DNA from: Closterium sp. Naga37s-1
Taxonomy: Eukaryota > Streptophyta > Zygnematophyceae > Desmidiales > Closteriaceae
DNA: 64,000 bases
Direction: 5' to 3'
Assembly (NCBI GenBank): GCA_947471745.1
Contig: CANJKZ010000396.1
Coordinates: 170,001 to 234,000, forward strand
Both the position numbers and the translations under genes were made by a program. Positions 11,690-22,036 of this stretch are shown here, one piece after another. How positions within the stretch are numbered: the stretch's first letter is position 1; every line of letters starts with the position of its first letter. Under the pieces are notes generated by a model that was not told the DNA's origin, did no database searches, and saw nothing but the letters and a program-made list of their open reading frames with translations.

Positions 11690-12330
11690 ACGCCCCTAGA
11701 GGCCCCTCTTGACGGCCCCGCGCTAGCCCCGTTCAGGCCCCGTCGGCCCCTTTAAGGCCCCGTTCAGGCCCCGCGCTAGCCCCGTTTAGGCCCCGTCGGC
11801 CCCGTTTCAGGCCCCGTCGGCCCCGCGCTAGCCCCTCTCAGGCCCCGTCGGCCCGCGCTAGCCCCGTTTCAGGCCCCGTCGGCCCCTTTTCAGGCCCCGT
11901 CGGCCCCGCGCTAGCCCCTCTCAGGCCCCGTCGGCCCGCGCTAGCCCCGTTTCAGGCCCCGTCGGCCCCGTTTCAGGCCCCGTCGGCCCCGCGCTAGCCC
12001 CTCTCAGGCCCCGTCGGCCCGCGCTAGCCCCGTTTCAGGCCCCGTCGGCCCGCGCTAGCCCCGTTTCAGGCCCCGTAGGCCCCGCGCTAGCCCCTCTCAG
12101 GCCCCGTCGGCCCCGCGCTAGCCCCATTCAGGCCCCGATCGGGCCCGCGCTAGCCCCGTTTCAGGCCCCTTCGGCCCCGATTCAGGCCCCGTCGGCCCCG
12201 CGCTAGCCCCGTTCAGGCCCCGTCGGCCCCTTGCTAGCCCCGTCAAGGCCCCGTTTGGCCCCGCGCTACCCCCGCTCAGGCCCCGATCGGCCCCGCGCTC
12301 GCCCCTCTAGGGCCCCAACCGGCCCCGTGC
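11690..12330. repeat. GC-rich tandem repeats in the copia 1 leader
   Basis: Irregular units of about 20-35 bp combining CAGGCCCCGTCGGCCCC and GCGCTAGCCCC. They fill the untranslated leader between the primer-binding site and the gag start. Confidence 0.9.
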
Positions 12331-12570
12331 CGACCTCGCCGACCCGTGCCCACCACCCAGAGGCCCCGGGCGGCCCGTTCCCGCCGCAGCACACGAGGGA
12401 GAGCGGGCGGCCCGTCCCCGCCGTGACCCGAGCCGAGCCGCGCGCCCCGAGCCGAGCCGCGCCACCCAGCCGAGCCGCGACCCGACCTGAACCGAGCCGC
12501 GCCGCCCTGCCCTACCTGGTTCGTCCTAGCTGCTTCTCCTGCTGCTACTACTGCTATTTCTACTGTTCCT

Positions 12571-15507
12571 ATGGCTAGCCCACAGGTTCTCGTGTTCGAT
12601 GCTGAGGGCCGCCCTGTGAAGTTTGACACCTGGCTCGATGACCTGCACCTCTACCTACAGCTCACAGCCAAGGATGACATCTCACTGTACGATCACGCCC
12701 TAGGCCTTGTCACTCCCCCTGCTACTACTGCTGACAGCACTGCTCGCTCACAGTGGCAGACTCGTGATGCCCACGCTCGCTTCGCCATTCGCAACTCCCT
12801 GCCGATCGACGAACGCGAGCACTTTGGTCAGCACAAGACTGCACAGGCACTGTACACAGCTGTAGTTGCTCGCTACTCCTCACCTGCCTCTGCCGCACTA
12901 GGCCGTCTCTCCCTCCCCTACCTGTTTCCCGACCTGGCCTCCTTTCACACAGTCGCTGACCTCATCACGCACCTCCGTACTAGTGAGGCCCGCTTCCGTG
13001 CCGCCATGCCTGCTGAGTTCCTTGCCACGCACCCCCCTCCACTCTGGCTCACTCTCTATCACCTAGTCACCCGCCTCCCTGACACACTGCGTGCTGTCAG
13101 GGACCACTTCCTAGCTCGTTGCCCTACTGAGCTCACCATTGCCCTCCTCGAGAAGGAGCTCCTTGCAGCTGAGGCTAGCATAGTCGCTGTAGGTGCCTCT
13201 CGTGGCGACCCCCGTACCCCATTCTTTGAGGGGTGTTCTCCTTCCCCCCTTCTTCCCTCTGTCGCCTCTGCTGCTGCTGTCAACCTTCTTGGTACTGAGA
13301 AGGTCGGCACTGCGTCTGCCTCGAGCGGACGCCGCAGCGGCAAGGGCAAAGGGGGCAAGGGTGGTGGCGGTGACGGCGGGGGAGGCGGCGGTGGGGGCGG
13401 TGGAGGCAGTGGGGGTGGTGGCTCGGCTGGAGGGGCGAGTGGCAGCGGCGGGGGAGGTGGCAGGAGTGGAGGCGGCGGTTGGGGTGGCGGTGGACGAGGC
13501 GGCGGCAGGGGTTGGGGTGGTCGAGGAGGTGGCAGCGGTGGTGGTGGCCGTGGAGGCGCTGGCGGTGGCCAGGGCCAGCAGCACACTCTCTCGCCCCAGG
13601 AAGTCCGTGAGTGGTACTCTCAGCACGGGGGTGGGGGTGGTCTTAGCTGCACGTACGTCATTCGCACTGGTGACCGCACTGGTCAGCAGTGTGGACGACC
13701 GCACGCCACACAGCGCTGCTTCTCTCGTCTCGACGACGCTTGGCGTGTTCAGTTCCCTCAGGCCACTGAGCTGCCCCGCTGGCTTGATCTCCTGAAGAAG
13801 GGGATTGATATCTATGCTCTAGACTTTGATGCTATTCTATCTGCCATGTATGTGATGTCTACTAGTGGAGAGGGTGCTGAGTACTTGTGTGTGCCGCCCG
13901 ACCCGGGCATTAGGGCCAGTGCGTCTGCCGCTCCAGGTACTCACGTGTCGGCTACCCCAGGTGCTGGTGAGGCTGCTGCTCTAGGTGCTCGTGTGTCTCC
14001 CCCCCTTGGTACTGCGTCGACTGCCGCACTGCACACCTTCACACTGGACTCAGGTGCTTCTCGCTGCTTCTTTCGTGACCGCACTGCCCTTGAGCCGCTT
14101 GCTCGGCCAGTTGCTGTCTCCCTTGCTGACCCCTCTGGGGGTCCGGTCATTGCGACCTCTTCCACTGTCCTTCCCTGCCCTGCGGTCCCGTCGGGCACAC
14201 TGTCAGGTCTCCACCTCCCCTCGTTCTCTACGAACTTGGTGGCAGGCTGTGCACTCCAGGACGGGGGTGTTCACCAGTTCACCCCTGCCTACGAGCGCGT
14301 GACACACTGCACGTGTGCTCGTACGGGCCGTCACTTGGCTACCTTCACTCGGCAGCCGGGGTCGGACCTGTACACACTGACTACTGAGTCCCCTCAGGTT
14401 GCTGCGACTGCGTCCGCGTCCGCGTCAGGTCAGCTGTCCGCCCCCTGCTCGTGTCGCTCTTTGGCACACGAGACTGTCCTCTGGCACCACCGCCTTGGCC
14501 ACCCGTCTGTGCAGCGGCTTCGTGCCATGCACTCCAGGTACCTTGTCTCTGGCCTGCCCAGGGTCCTTCCTCCCCTCCCACCCTCGCCTGCTCCTACCTG
14601 TCTCCCCTGTGTCGAGGGACGGCAGCGCGCCGCTCCTCACTCCTCCTCGTTCCCCCCGACGACTGCTCCCTTGCAGACACTCCACATGGACGTGTGGGGC
14701 CCAGCCCGCGTCCGTGGTCAGGGTCAGGAGAGGTACTTCCTGATAGTTGTTGACGACTACTCGCGCTACACCTCGGTCTTCCCCTTGCGCACCAAGGGTG
14801 AGGTCCCTGATGTCTTGATCCCTTGGATCCGCAGAGCCCGTCTCCAGCTCAGCGAGCGTTTTCACTCGGACTTTCCTGTCCTGCGCTTGCACTCTGACAG
14901 AGGTGGTGAGTTCTCCTCCGACCTCTTGGCAGCCTACTGTGCTGAGCACGGCATTGAGCAGTCGTTCACGCTTCCGGCTTCTCCACAGCAGAATGGGGTT
15001 GCGGAGCGCCGCATTGGCCTGGTCATGGAGGTCGCCCGTACCTCCTTGATCCATGCGGCTGCCCCCCACTTTCTGTGGCCGTTTGCGGTCCGGTACGCTG
15101 CGCATCAGCTCAACCTCTGGCCCCGTGTCTCCTTGCCGGAGACCTCGCCCACGCTACTGTGGACGGGGGAGGTTGGCGATGCGTCGCGTTTCCGGGTCTG
15201 GGGGTCTCGAGCTTTTGTCCGCGATTCGTCTGCGGACAAGCTCTCCTCCCGTGCTGTTCCCTGCGTCTTCCTCGGCTTTGTCCCGGACGCGTCTGGTTGG
15301 CAGTTTTACCACGCCACCTCGCGCCGAGTCTTGCCCTCCCAGGACGTCACTTTTGACGAGTCCGTCCCCTACTACCGCCTCTTCCCCTACCGCACTGCCC
15401 CGCTCCCCCCCCCCGCCTCTCTTCCTCTCGCCAGGTGCTGCTGTTGCAGACCCCCTCCCCCCTCAGGGTGCCGCTCCCTCAGGTGTGTCTCAGGTAGACC
15501 CGGTTGA
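12571..15507 (+). CDS. Copia 1 gag-protease-integrase ORF
   Basis: The ORF opens with a copia-type gag domain (WLDDLHLYL near residues 20-30), then a long Gly-rich linker (about residues 255-335). A zinc-knuckle-like C-x13-C-x3-H-x4-C follows near 13651-13720. The aspartic protease motif DSGA is near residue 492. The integrase HHCC region begins WHHRLGHP (about residue 637), and its catalytic Asp and Glu lie in LHMDVWGP, SDRGGEF and QQNGVAERR. The reading frame is lost at the C10 run 15405-15414, after which about 30 unrelated residues precede the stop. Polymerase domains follow in the next frame. Confidence 0.93.
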   Translation: MASPQVLVFDAEGRPVKFDTWLDDLHLYLQLTAKDDISLYDHALGLVTPPATTADSTARSQWQTRDAHARFAIRNSLPIDEREHFGQHKTAQALYTAVVARYSSPASAALGRLSLPYLFPDLASFHTVADLITHLRTSEARFRAAMPAEFLATHPPPLWLTLYHLVTRLPDTLRAVRDHFLARCPTELTIALLEKELLAAEASIVAVGASRGDPRTPFFEGCSPSPLLPSVASAAAVNLLGTEKVGTASASSGRRSGKGKGGKGGGGDGGGGGGGGGGGSGGGGSAGGASGSGGGGGRSGGGGWGGGGRGGGRGWGGRGGGSGGGGRGGAGGGQGQQHTLSPQEVREWYSQHGGGGGLSCTYVIRTGDRTGQQCGRPHATQRCFSRLDDAWRVQFPQATELPRWLDLLKKGIDIYALDFDAILSAMYVMSTSGEGAEYLCVPPDPGIRASASAAPGTHVSATPGAGEAAALGARVSPPLGTASTAALHTFTLDSGASRCFFRDRTALEPLARPVAVSLADPSGGPVIATSSTVLPCPAVPSGTLSGLHLPSFSTNLVAGCALQDGGVHQFTPAYERVTHCTCARTGRHLATFTRQPGSDLYTLTTESPQVAATASASASGQLSAPCSCRSLAHETVLWHHRLGHPSVQRLRAMHSRYLVSGLPRVLPPLPPSPAPTCLPCVEGRQRAAPHSSSFPPTTAPLQTLHMDVWGPARVRGQGQERYFLIVVDDYSRYTSVFPLRTKGEVPDVLIPWIRRARLQLSERFHSDFPVLRLHSDRGGEFSSDLLAAYCAEHGIEQSFTLPASPQQNGVAERRIGLVMEVARTSLIHAAAPHFLWPFAVRYAAHQLNLWPRVSLPETSPTLLWTGEVGDASRFRVWGSRAFVRDSSADKLSSRAVPCVFLGFVPDASGWQFYHATSRRVLPSQDVTFDESVPYYRLFPYRTAPLPPPASLPLARCCCCRPPPPSGCRSLRCVSGRPG

Positions 15508-18500
15508 GCCTGTTGAGGTAGCTGTCGACTCTCGTCCTGCTGGGGGTGCTGAGCCTGGGGGTGCTGAGCCTGGGGGTGTGGAGCCTGGGGGTGTGGAGCC
15601 TGGGGGTGTGGAGCCTGGGGGTGTGGAGCTTGAGGGTGCTGAGCTTGGGGGTGTGGAGCCTCGTGGTACTGCGCTGCGGAGTCCGGAGTCTGGGGGTTCT
15701 GCGTCTGGAGGTACGAGGTCTGGGAGTCCTGCACCTGGAGGAGCCCTCTCCTCGGAGCAGCTACGTGCGTGGTACTTAGAGTACTGCAGCCTCCGGAGAG
15801 GTACCGCTCGAGCCGGACGTACTACTGGGACTGGTGCTAGTACTTCTTCTCCCGTTCGGGAGCTCCCCTCCCGCGAGCGGATCCGTGAGTGGTACGAGCG
15901 GCGCTGCACTCTTCGGAGTGGCGTGCCTCGTGTTACGGACCCCGCTGCTGTTGGAGCTGCTGCTGGTGCTGAGGACCCGGGCGTTGGAGCTGCTGCTGGT
16001 GCTGAGGACCCGGGCGTTGGAGCTGCTGCTGGTGCTGAGGACCCGGGCGTTGGAGCTGCTGCTGGTGCTGAGGACCCGGGCGTTGGAGCCGCTGCTGGTG
16101 CTGAGGACCCGGGCGTTGGAGCTGCTGCTGGTGCTGAGGACCCGGGCGTTGGAGCTGCTGCTGGTGCTGAGGACCCGGGCGTTGGAGCTGCTGCTGGTGC
16201 TGAGGACCCGGGCGTTGGAGCTGCTGCTGGTGCTGAGGACCCGGGCGTTGGAGCCGCTGCTGGTGCTGAGGACCCGGGCGTTGGAGCTGCTGCTGGTGCT
16301 GAGGACCCGGGCGTTGGAGCCGCTGCTGGTGCTGAGGACCCGGGCGTTGGAGCTGCTGCTGGTGCTGAGGACCCAGGCGTTGGAGCTGCCGCTGGTGCTG
16401 CGGACCCGGGCGTTGGAGCTACTACTGGTGCTGAGGACTCGGGCGTTGGAGCTACCGCTGGTGCTGAGGACGTGGGCGTTGGAGCTGCTGCTGGTGCTGC
16501 GGACCCTGGTGCGGGTGTCCCTGCTGGCTCTGGTGTCGCTGCTCGGTCTCAGCCGTACTTTGTTCCGCTCCTTCAGCAGGTTCTTGGTCAGCTTCCTCCT
16601 CCTTTTCCTCCTCCCTCCTTCGAGTGTCCTCCGCCTGTCCAGCTGCAGTCGGCGTTACCGTCTGCCTCCTCTCTCCTTGGTCCTGCTCCTTACACTGGTC
16701 CGACTGGAGGTCTTACTGAGCGGTGTGAGCCTGCGTCTCGTCCTGGGTCGCCTGTCCGCACTGCTCTCTCTAGTAGTCGAGTCCAGCGTCAGCGTCTTCC
16801 TGCTGTCCCAGGCACTCACCGGATGGCGCTTCGTCCGTCCACTGCTCCACAGCGTGTCCCACTGCCGTCTCCTCCTGCTTCCTCTCTTCCTGCTCTTCCT
16901 GACCCTGGGTCAGACTCTCTTCGTGCTACCAGTCCTACTGTCACGCGTCTCCTGGCCACTGTTGTCACTGACCCTTCCTTTGAGTCTGCTGCTGCGTCTG
17001 CCTTAGTTGCTGAGCTTGTCGACTTTGCTGCTCGCTGTCGTCTAGACTACGCTGCTAGCCTAGTTGCTGAGTCTGAGTCTGTCTGTCCTCCGTCCGTCGG
17101 GGGTGAGTGTGCTCTTGGCACTGACGTCCTTGAGGACAGGCAGGAGGAGTTTGAGTGCTTTGCTGCCGCTTTGCCCCATCTCGTGTCCATGCTTGTTGCC
17201 CCTGAGGGAGACCCGGATGCACCAGACATCCCGACCCCACGCTCTTACGCAGAGGCGATGGCCGGTCCCTACTCCTCTCAGTGGCAGTCTGCCATGGACA
17301 CAGAGATGGCTTCCTGGAAGTCCACAGGCACCTACGTCGACGAGGTTCCCCCGCCTGGGGCGAACATCGTCAGTGGCATGTGGATTTTCAGGGTGAAGCG
17401 GCCGCCGGGTTCTCCGCCTGTCTTCAAGGCGCGTTACGTTGCACGAGGCTTCAGTCAGCGCGAGGGAGTTGACTTCTTCCAGACCTTCTCCCCGACCCCG
17501 AAGATGACCACTCTTCGGGTTCTGCTGCACGTCGCCGCTCAGCGTGACTACGAGCTCCACTCGCTTGACTTCAGCACTGCTTTCCTGCAGGGCAGCCTGC
17601 ACGAGGAGATCTGGCTGCGCCGTCCACCTGGCTTCACTGGGTCGTTCCCTCCTGGTACCCAGTGGAGCCTCCGACGGCCAGTCTACGGTCTCCGCCAGGC
17701 GCCTCGTGAGTGGCACGACACACTGAGGACTACGCTTGCGGCTCTTGGGTTCGCGCCTTCTACTGCTGACCCGTCGCTGTTTCTACGCACCGACACCTCA
17801 CTGCCGCCGTTCTACGTCCTTGTGTACGTTGACGACTTGGTCTTTGCTACTGCTGACACTGTGGCACTCGCCCACGTGAAGTCGGAGCTGCAGAAGAGAC
17901 ACACTTGCACAGACCTGGGTGAACTGACAAGCTATCTTGGCTTGCGGATCACCCGGGACAGAGCACGCCGCACCATCACCTTGACTCAGTCACACATGGT
18001 GCAGCAGGTCCTTCAGCGCTTCCGCTTCACGTACTCCTCGCCTCAGCCCACTCCTCTGCCTACCGGTCACTCGCTCTCAGCTCTGCCTTCGGATGAGTCC
18101 GTAGAGCCGAGTGGCCCGTATCCAGAGCTTGTGGGTTGCCTCATGTACCTGATGACCTGCACTCGACCAGACCTTGCATACCCTCTCAGCATTCTTGCAC
18201 GCTATGTCGCTCCCGGCCGTCACCGGAAGGAGCACATGGATGCAGCTAAGAGGGTGTTGCGCTACTTGTGCAGTACGTCGGGCATGGGGCTAGTGCTTGG
18301 AGGGCGAGTCCCAGTTGTTCTCACTGGGCACTCAGACGCTTCTTGGGCAGACGACCAGGCTACTCAGTGGTCGTCTCAGGGTTACTCCTTCAGTCTTGGC
18401 TCTGGTTCTGTTTCGTGGCGTTCTACTCGCTCTTCTTCTGTTCTCAGCTCCAGTTGTGAGGCTGAGATCTACGCCACAGCCATGGCGGCCCAGGAGCTAC

Positions 18501-18808
18501 GCTGGCTCACCTACTTGCTGACCGACCTTGGAGAGCAGCCTCGTTCTCCTCCAGTGCTGTACGTCGACAACAAGGCAGCCATTGCCTTGTGTGAGGAGCA
18601 CAGACTGGAGCACAGAACGAAGCACATTGCTCTGCGTTACTTCCTTGCTCGAGAGCTGCAGCAGCGTGGTCAGCTTCGCCTGCGTTACGTGGCCTCTGAG
18701 GCCAACACTGCTGATGTGTTTACCAAGGCGCTTCAGCCTTGTGACCATCAGCGCTTTTGCACTCTTCTAGGCCTTGTGCCTACTGGACCTCACTTGCTTA
18801 CTTCTTGA
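15415..18808 (+). CDS. Copia 1 reverse transcriptase-RNase H ORF
   Basis: Continues the polyprotein one frame over from the gag-integrase ORF. It starts with a low-complexity Pro/Gly/Glu linker containing an 11-residue repeat, then the RT domain. RT markers are PPPGANIVSGMWIFRVKR, the QTFSPT region, LDFSTAFLQG, GLRQAPREWHD and the catalytic box YVDD (about 17827). RNase H follows with SDASWADD, SSCEAEIYA and YVDNKAAIAL, and the end is the usual TADVFTKAL. No stops interrupt it. An ATG at 15053 opens this frame, but it overlaps integrase and is unlikely to be the true start. Confidence 0.92.
15946..16500 (+). repeat. 33-bp VNTR inside the copia 1 polyprotein
   Basis: About 17 copies of a 33-bp unit coding GVGAAAGAEDP between integrase and RT. 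The later units diverge. A length divisible by three keeps the frame. Copia 2 and 3 have a different Ala/Pro/Gly-rich repeat in the same place. Confidence 0.93.
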
Positions 18809-18985
18809 GTCTGTTTGTACTGTGATCTCTATATATAAACCTGCATGTGAACTGGTCTTGTGACCACTTGCTTGTGCTCGGAATTTGTGTGGTATCCTTG
18901 AGATCCACCCTGAGCTTGTTTTGCCTTGCTTTGCCTTGACTGGTCTTGTGACCCCTAGTTCTCCCCCACTTTGCCTATGGGGGTG

Positions 18986-19118
18986 TGTCAAACATTATAT
19001 ATGTTGTGTTAGTTTAGGCTACAGTGGGTTAGCCTATAGGGGGTACACAATTCTAGGGTTAGGTACTTGTACTCTTTTCATTTGCTAGTTCATCCATTCC
19101 TGTTCAGTGATTCCAACA
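18986..19118 (+). repeat. 3' LTR of copia 1
   Basis: 133 bp, identical to 11452-11584 and followed by the target duplication GAAAT. Confidence 0.95.
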
Positions 19119-19123
19119 GAAAT

Positions 19124-22036
19124 GCCATAAGAAATGTTAGTGATTGTAGCCTGGAAGGCACGAAACCCTGCTGCTCATATACACAGTTATCCATAAAAGG
19201 AAAAAAAGAAAAAGAAAAACGAACAGCTCAGCAAGATAAGCAGAGCACCGATGTATTATTGCTCCCTGCAATGCTGGCTTACCTCTGGGTGTCGAAATGT
19301 AGGTGCGGTAGCAGCAAAACACCTGGAAAAACATAGTGTACAGGCAGGGTGGTTAACCATTCTCAACATGGCACAGATAACACGATGAAGAAGGATCTTC
19401 AAGGAAAATAACGCGAAATCACGGCAGCATGATAAGGGGCAGTGTGAACATTCGCGCAGAACACAGATACTCGCGATACTACGGACGAAACCTACATTGT
19501 TCAGATTTGAAGGAAACTACAGATCTGGAAAAAAAAAAAAAAAAAAAAAAAAACATGAAAAAAATGCAAAGGATTTCTGATTACCTGAGAATATCCTGCA
19601 CGCGATTTCGGGTTGATGACGTCGAGAGAAACAGTGCCCTCGGCGCCAGCTAGACTGAGCCTGTGAAATTATTTTTCTAAGTAGGCGACGCGGAGGGAGT
19701 AGGGGAACGTGCGTGAGAAACAGCTATGGAGCAGATGAATGACGAAAAAACTGAATGACTGATCTGTGAATGCGAGCAGAGGATGGGAAGGGTGCGGGTG
19801 GGATGCACCAGAAGAAACATTGGGATGCACCTTCGCCTACTCTGAATCTGGCTGTTGGGTATCATTGGGTGGTAATTCTGTGCTGTCGGAGTCACTGTGC
19901 AACTCCACGCGTCAATTTCGGGACACAGTGTCATTTCTTCACCATACTATATTGCCACGGCATCACCCTGGGTCAACCTCACACACACATTCTGCCGTCG
20001 AATTCCTGTGATTGGGTAATGCGCGTTGCCTGAAATCTGAACGGAGACAATCGTGTCCATTGATCATTAACACAAAGCAGGGTTTTAAAAAAGGTCAGGA
20101 AGTTTTAGACTGTAATAGCAGGTTTTCAGTGCGGTGGCTGATCGAAATTGGATCGCCGAAATTGATGCGAGTGTAATAGTGCACACGCGTGGAAACTGGG
20201 CCACGTGTACATTTTCTCGCGCCTCTCTACAATCCTGCAAATCCGCACCACCCTCCCTCCCAGCCCACCGACATGATAAGGACCTGACCCTTGTATCACC
20301 GTACCTGCGATCGAACCTGCGCAGGTTCGATTTTTTGCGGAGTAATAAATGGTGTAGTGAATTTTGAATGCTTTCAGAGACATTCAGCGCGGTGCAATCA
20401 GCGATCGTGCAATCGAAACTGCAAAATTTCTAGAGGTGCCTCGTCCTAACACTTCCATTTCGCGCGCCAATTCCTTTGACAAATCCTGTAACACGTGGTT
20501 ACAGTCCAGCATATACATATTATATGTACCAATCTCTGAATGTGATAATCTAATTAACATTGTTACATTCATATCATTTATACTTCACGGGCTAAATTCT
20601 CTTCGCAAGTTTCGCATACATGTAACTCACCGTTCATAGCACACCTAATAAGTACATTGAAATTAATAATGGCCACTATAAAAAAACCAGCATCTAATTG
20701 AAATTCATTCCCGTTCTACATGCCACATCTACATGTGCAGGAATGTCTCATTAACAGGTCACCCATACGATGTCTTCGTCCCACATTGTCGAAGCCCCAA
20801 CACCTCGGAACCTCCAATCAAACGATTGGTTCTCTAGCGACTGGGGCATTTCCCAACCTCAGCCAAGCCGGAGGCTCGCCTCCCGTGTCTCAGTGATTGG
20901 TTGGTGTCAACCAACATTCCGATGAAATACCTGGCAACACGCAAATGAGCCGCCCGAAAACTGGGATGTCGAAACCTACTGGCCAACTGGACAGGTTTGC
21001 GAGGCGTTGACGATTGGTTTTACCCCTCCACTTGTCAACGACTGGCTTTCGGTTGGAAAACCAGAAACCCAAGTTTCGCGATGACATCGTGAGTAGTGAG
21101 GGCACAGTAGTGCGCATGAGGGTGACGCGCCATCGCGAGGCGCCATTTTTACGAGGTGCCATTCTCCAAGACTCAAGACCTCACACGCACCATCATGAGG
21201 GACCACGAGTGCGTCACGTCGCCTCGCGGTTTAGGGCAGCGTGTAACGAAATGTGCGAGCACGTGCATGACGCACGCGGTACGGAGTGGTGGGCCAAAAT
21301 CAAAGAGCGCGCGACTGACTCACCGCCATTCGCTTCTGGTTTTCCTGAATCTGCTGCTTCCGCGCAGCTTCGTACTCCGACTGCGCGGGCGGAATCTCCG
21401 GCGCCATTTGCGGACAGAGAGTGTACCTGGTAACCAATTCGTGAATGCTCGCCTCTCGGTCGCACTCTCGCGACCTTTTCGCGCTAATTTTCGAATGTTG
21501 ATGCTGAATGAATACAGCCCAGTTGCTTTTGTATCGGGAGCTGGTCACTGCACACGCCTCAAAGCCCGTAGCGATCATTCACACTAACTTCAAACTTAAG
21601 ATAAATGTACACTACCCCTGCGTTTAACATTCTGCTTCATTCTAAGGCTCATACTGTTATGAGTTGTAAATGAGAAGAATGCGCAGAATGCAATAACGAG
21701 TAAGTGATTACAACGTCTGTCGAAATAATGAGCCGTAGCACTAATATAGCAGAAGCTAGCTAGGCCGAGGCCGCGGGATCGCGCAAGGTCGGGCGCAAGT
21801 TTGGGGTTGGGAAACCCGAAGGCGACGCAAGGGACGTTCGGAAGGCAAGGTCGTCGGATCGAGGCTGAACTCCGAAAGTTGGAGTTGTACGCGCAATAAG
21901 ATGCCTCAGAAAGGAATTAGGGAAAATTCCTTACATATACCGCCACGGGCATCCAGTGGTTTCCGGCAAAACGATTTGCCAATTATATAGTATATCACCT
22001 AGTCCCAAACAACGCCAGAGCTCCACAAAACGCTCA
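19124..22036. other. No gene recognised between copia 1 and PIG-K
   Basis: Holds a poly-A run near 19530-19553 and a 22-bp perfect palindrome at about 20307-20328 (core GAACCTGCGCAGGTTC). Only short ORFs without recognisable domains. The part nearest 22036 is probably the PIG-K 3' UTR. Confidence 0.5.

Larger units (their letters stand above)
11452..19118 (+). mobile_element. Ty1/copia retrotransposon 1, young and nearly intact
   Basis: Two 133-bp LTRs (11452-11584 and 18986-19118) begin TGTCAAACA, end CCAACA and are identical at every base I compared. The element is flanked by the 5-bp target duplication GAAAT (11447-11451 and 19119-19123). A primer-binding site resembling the initiator tRNA-Met type follows the left LTR (TGGTATAGAGC). 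A purine-rich tract (ATGGGGGTG) precedes the right LTR. All enzyme domains are present in the copia order protease, integrase, reverse transcriptase, RNase H. One frameshift at a C10 run separates the two large ORFs. Identical LTRs mean recent insertion. Its target lies a short way upstream of the Plavaka-like gene. Confidence 0.96.

Noticed and set aside
15834-17006. 390-codon Leu/Arg-rich plus ORF
   Set aside because: Off-frame reading of the 33-bp VNTR inside the copia 1 polyprotein.
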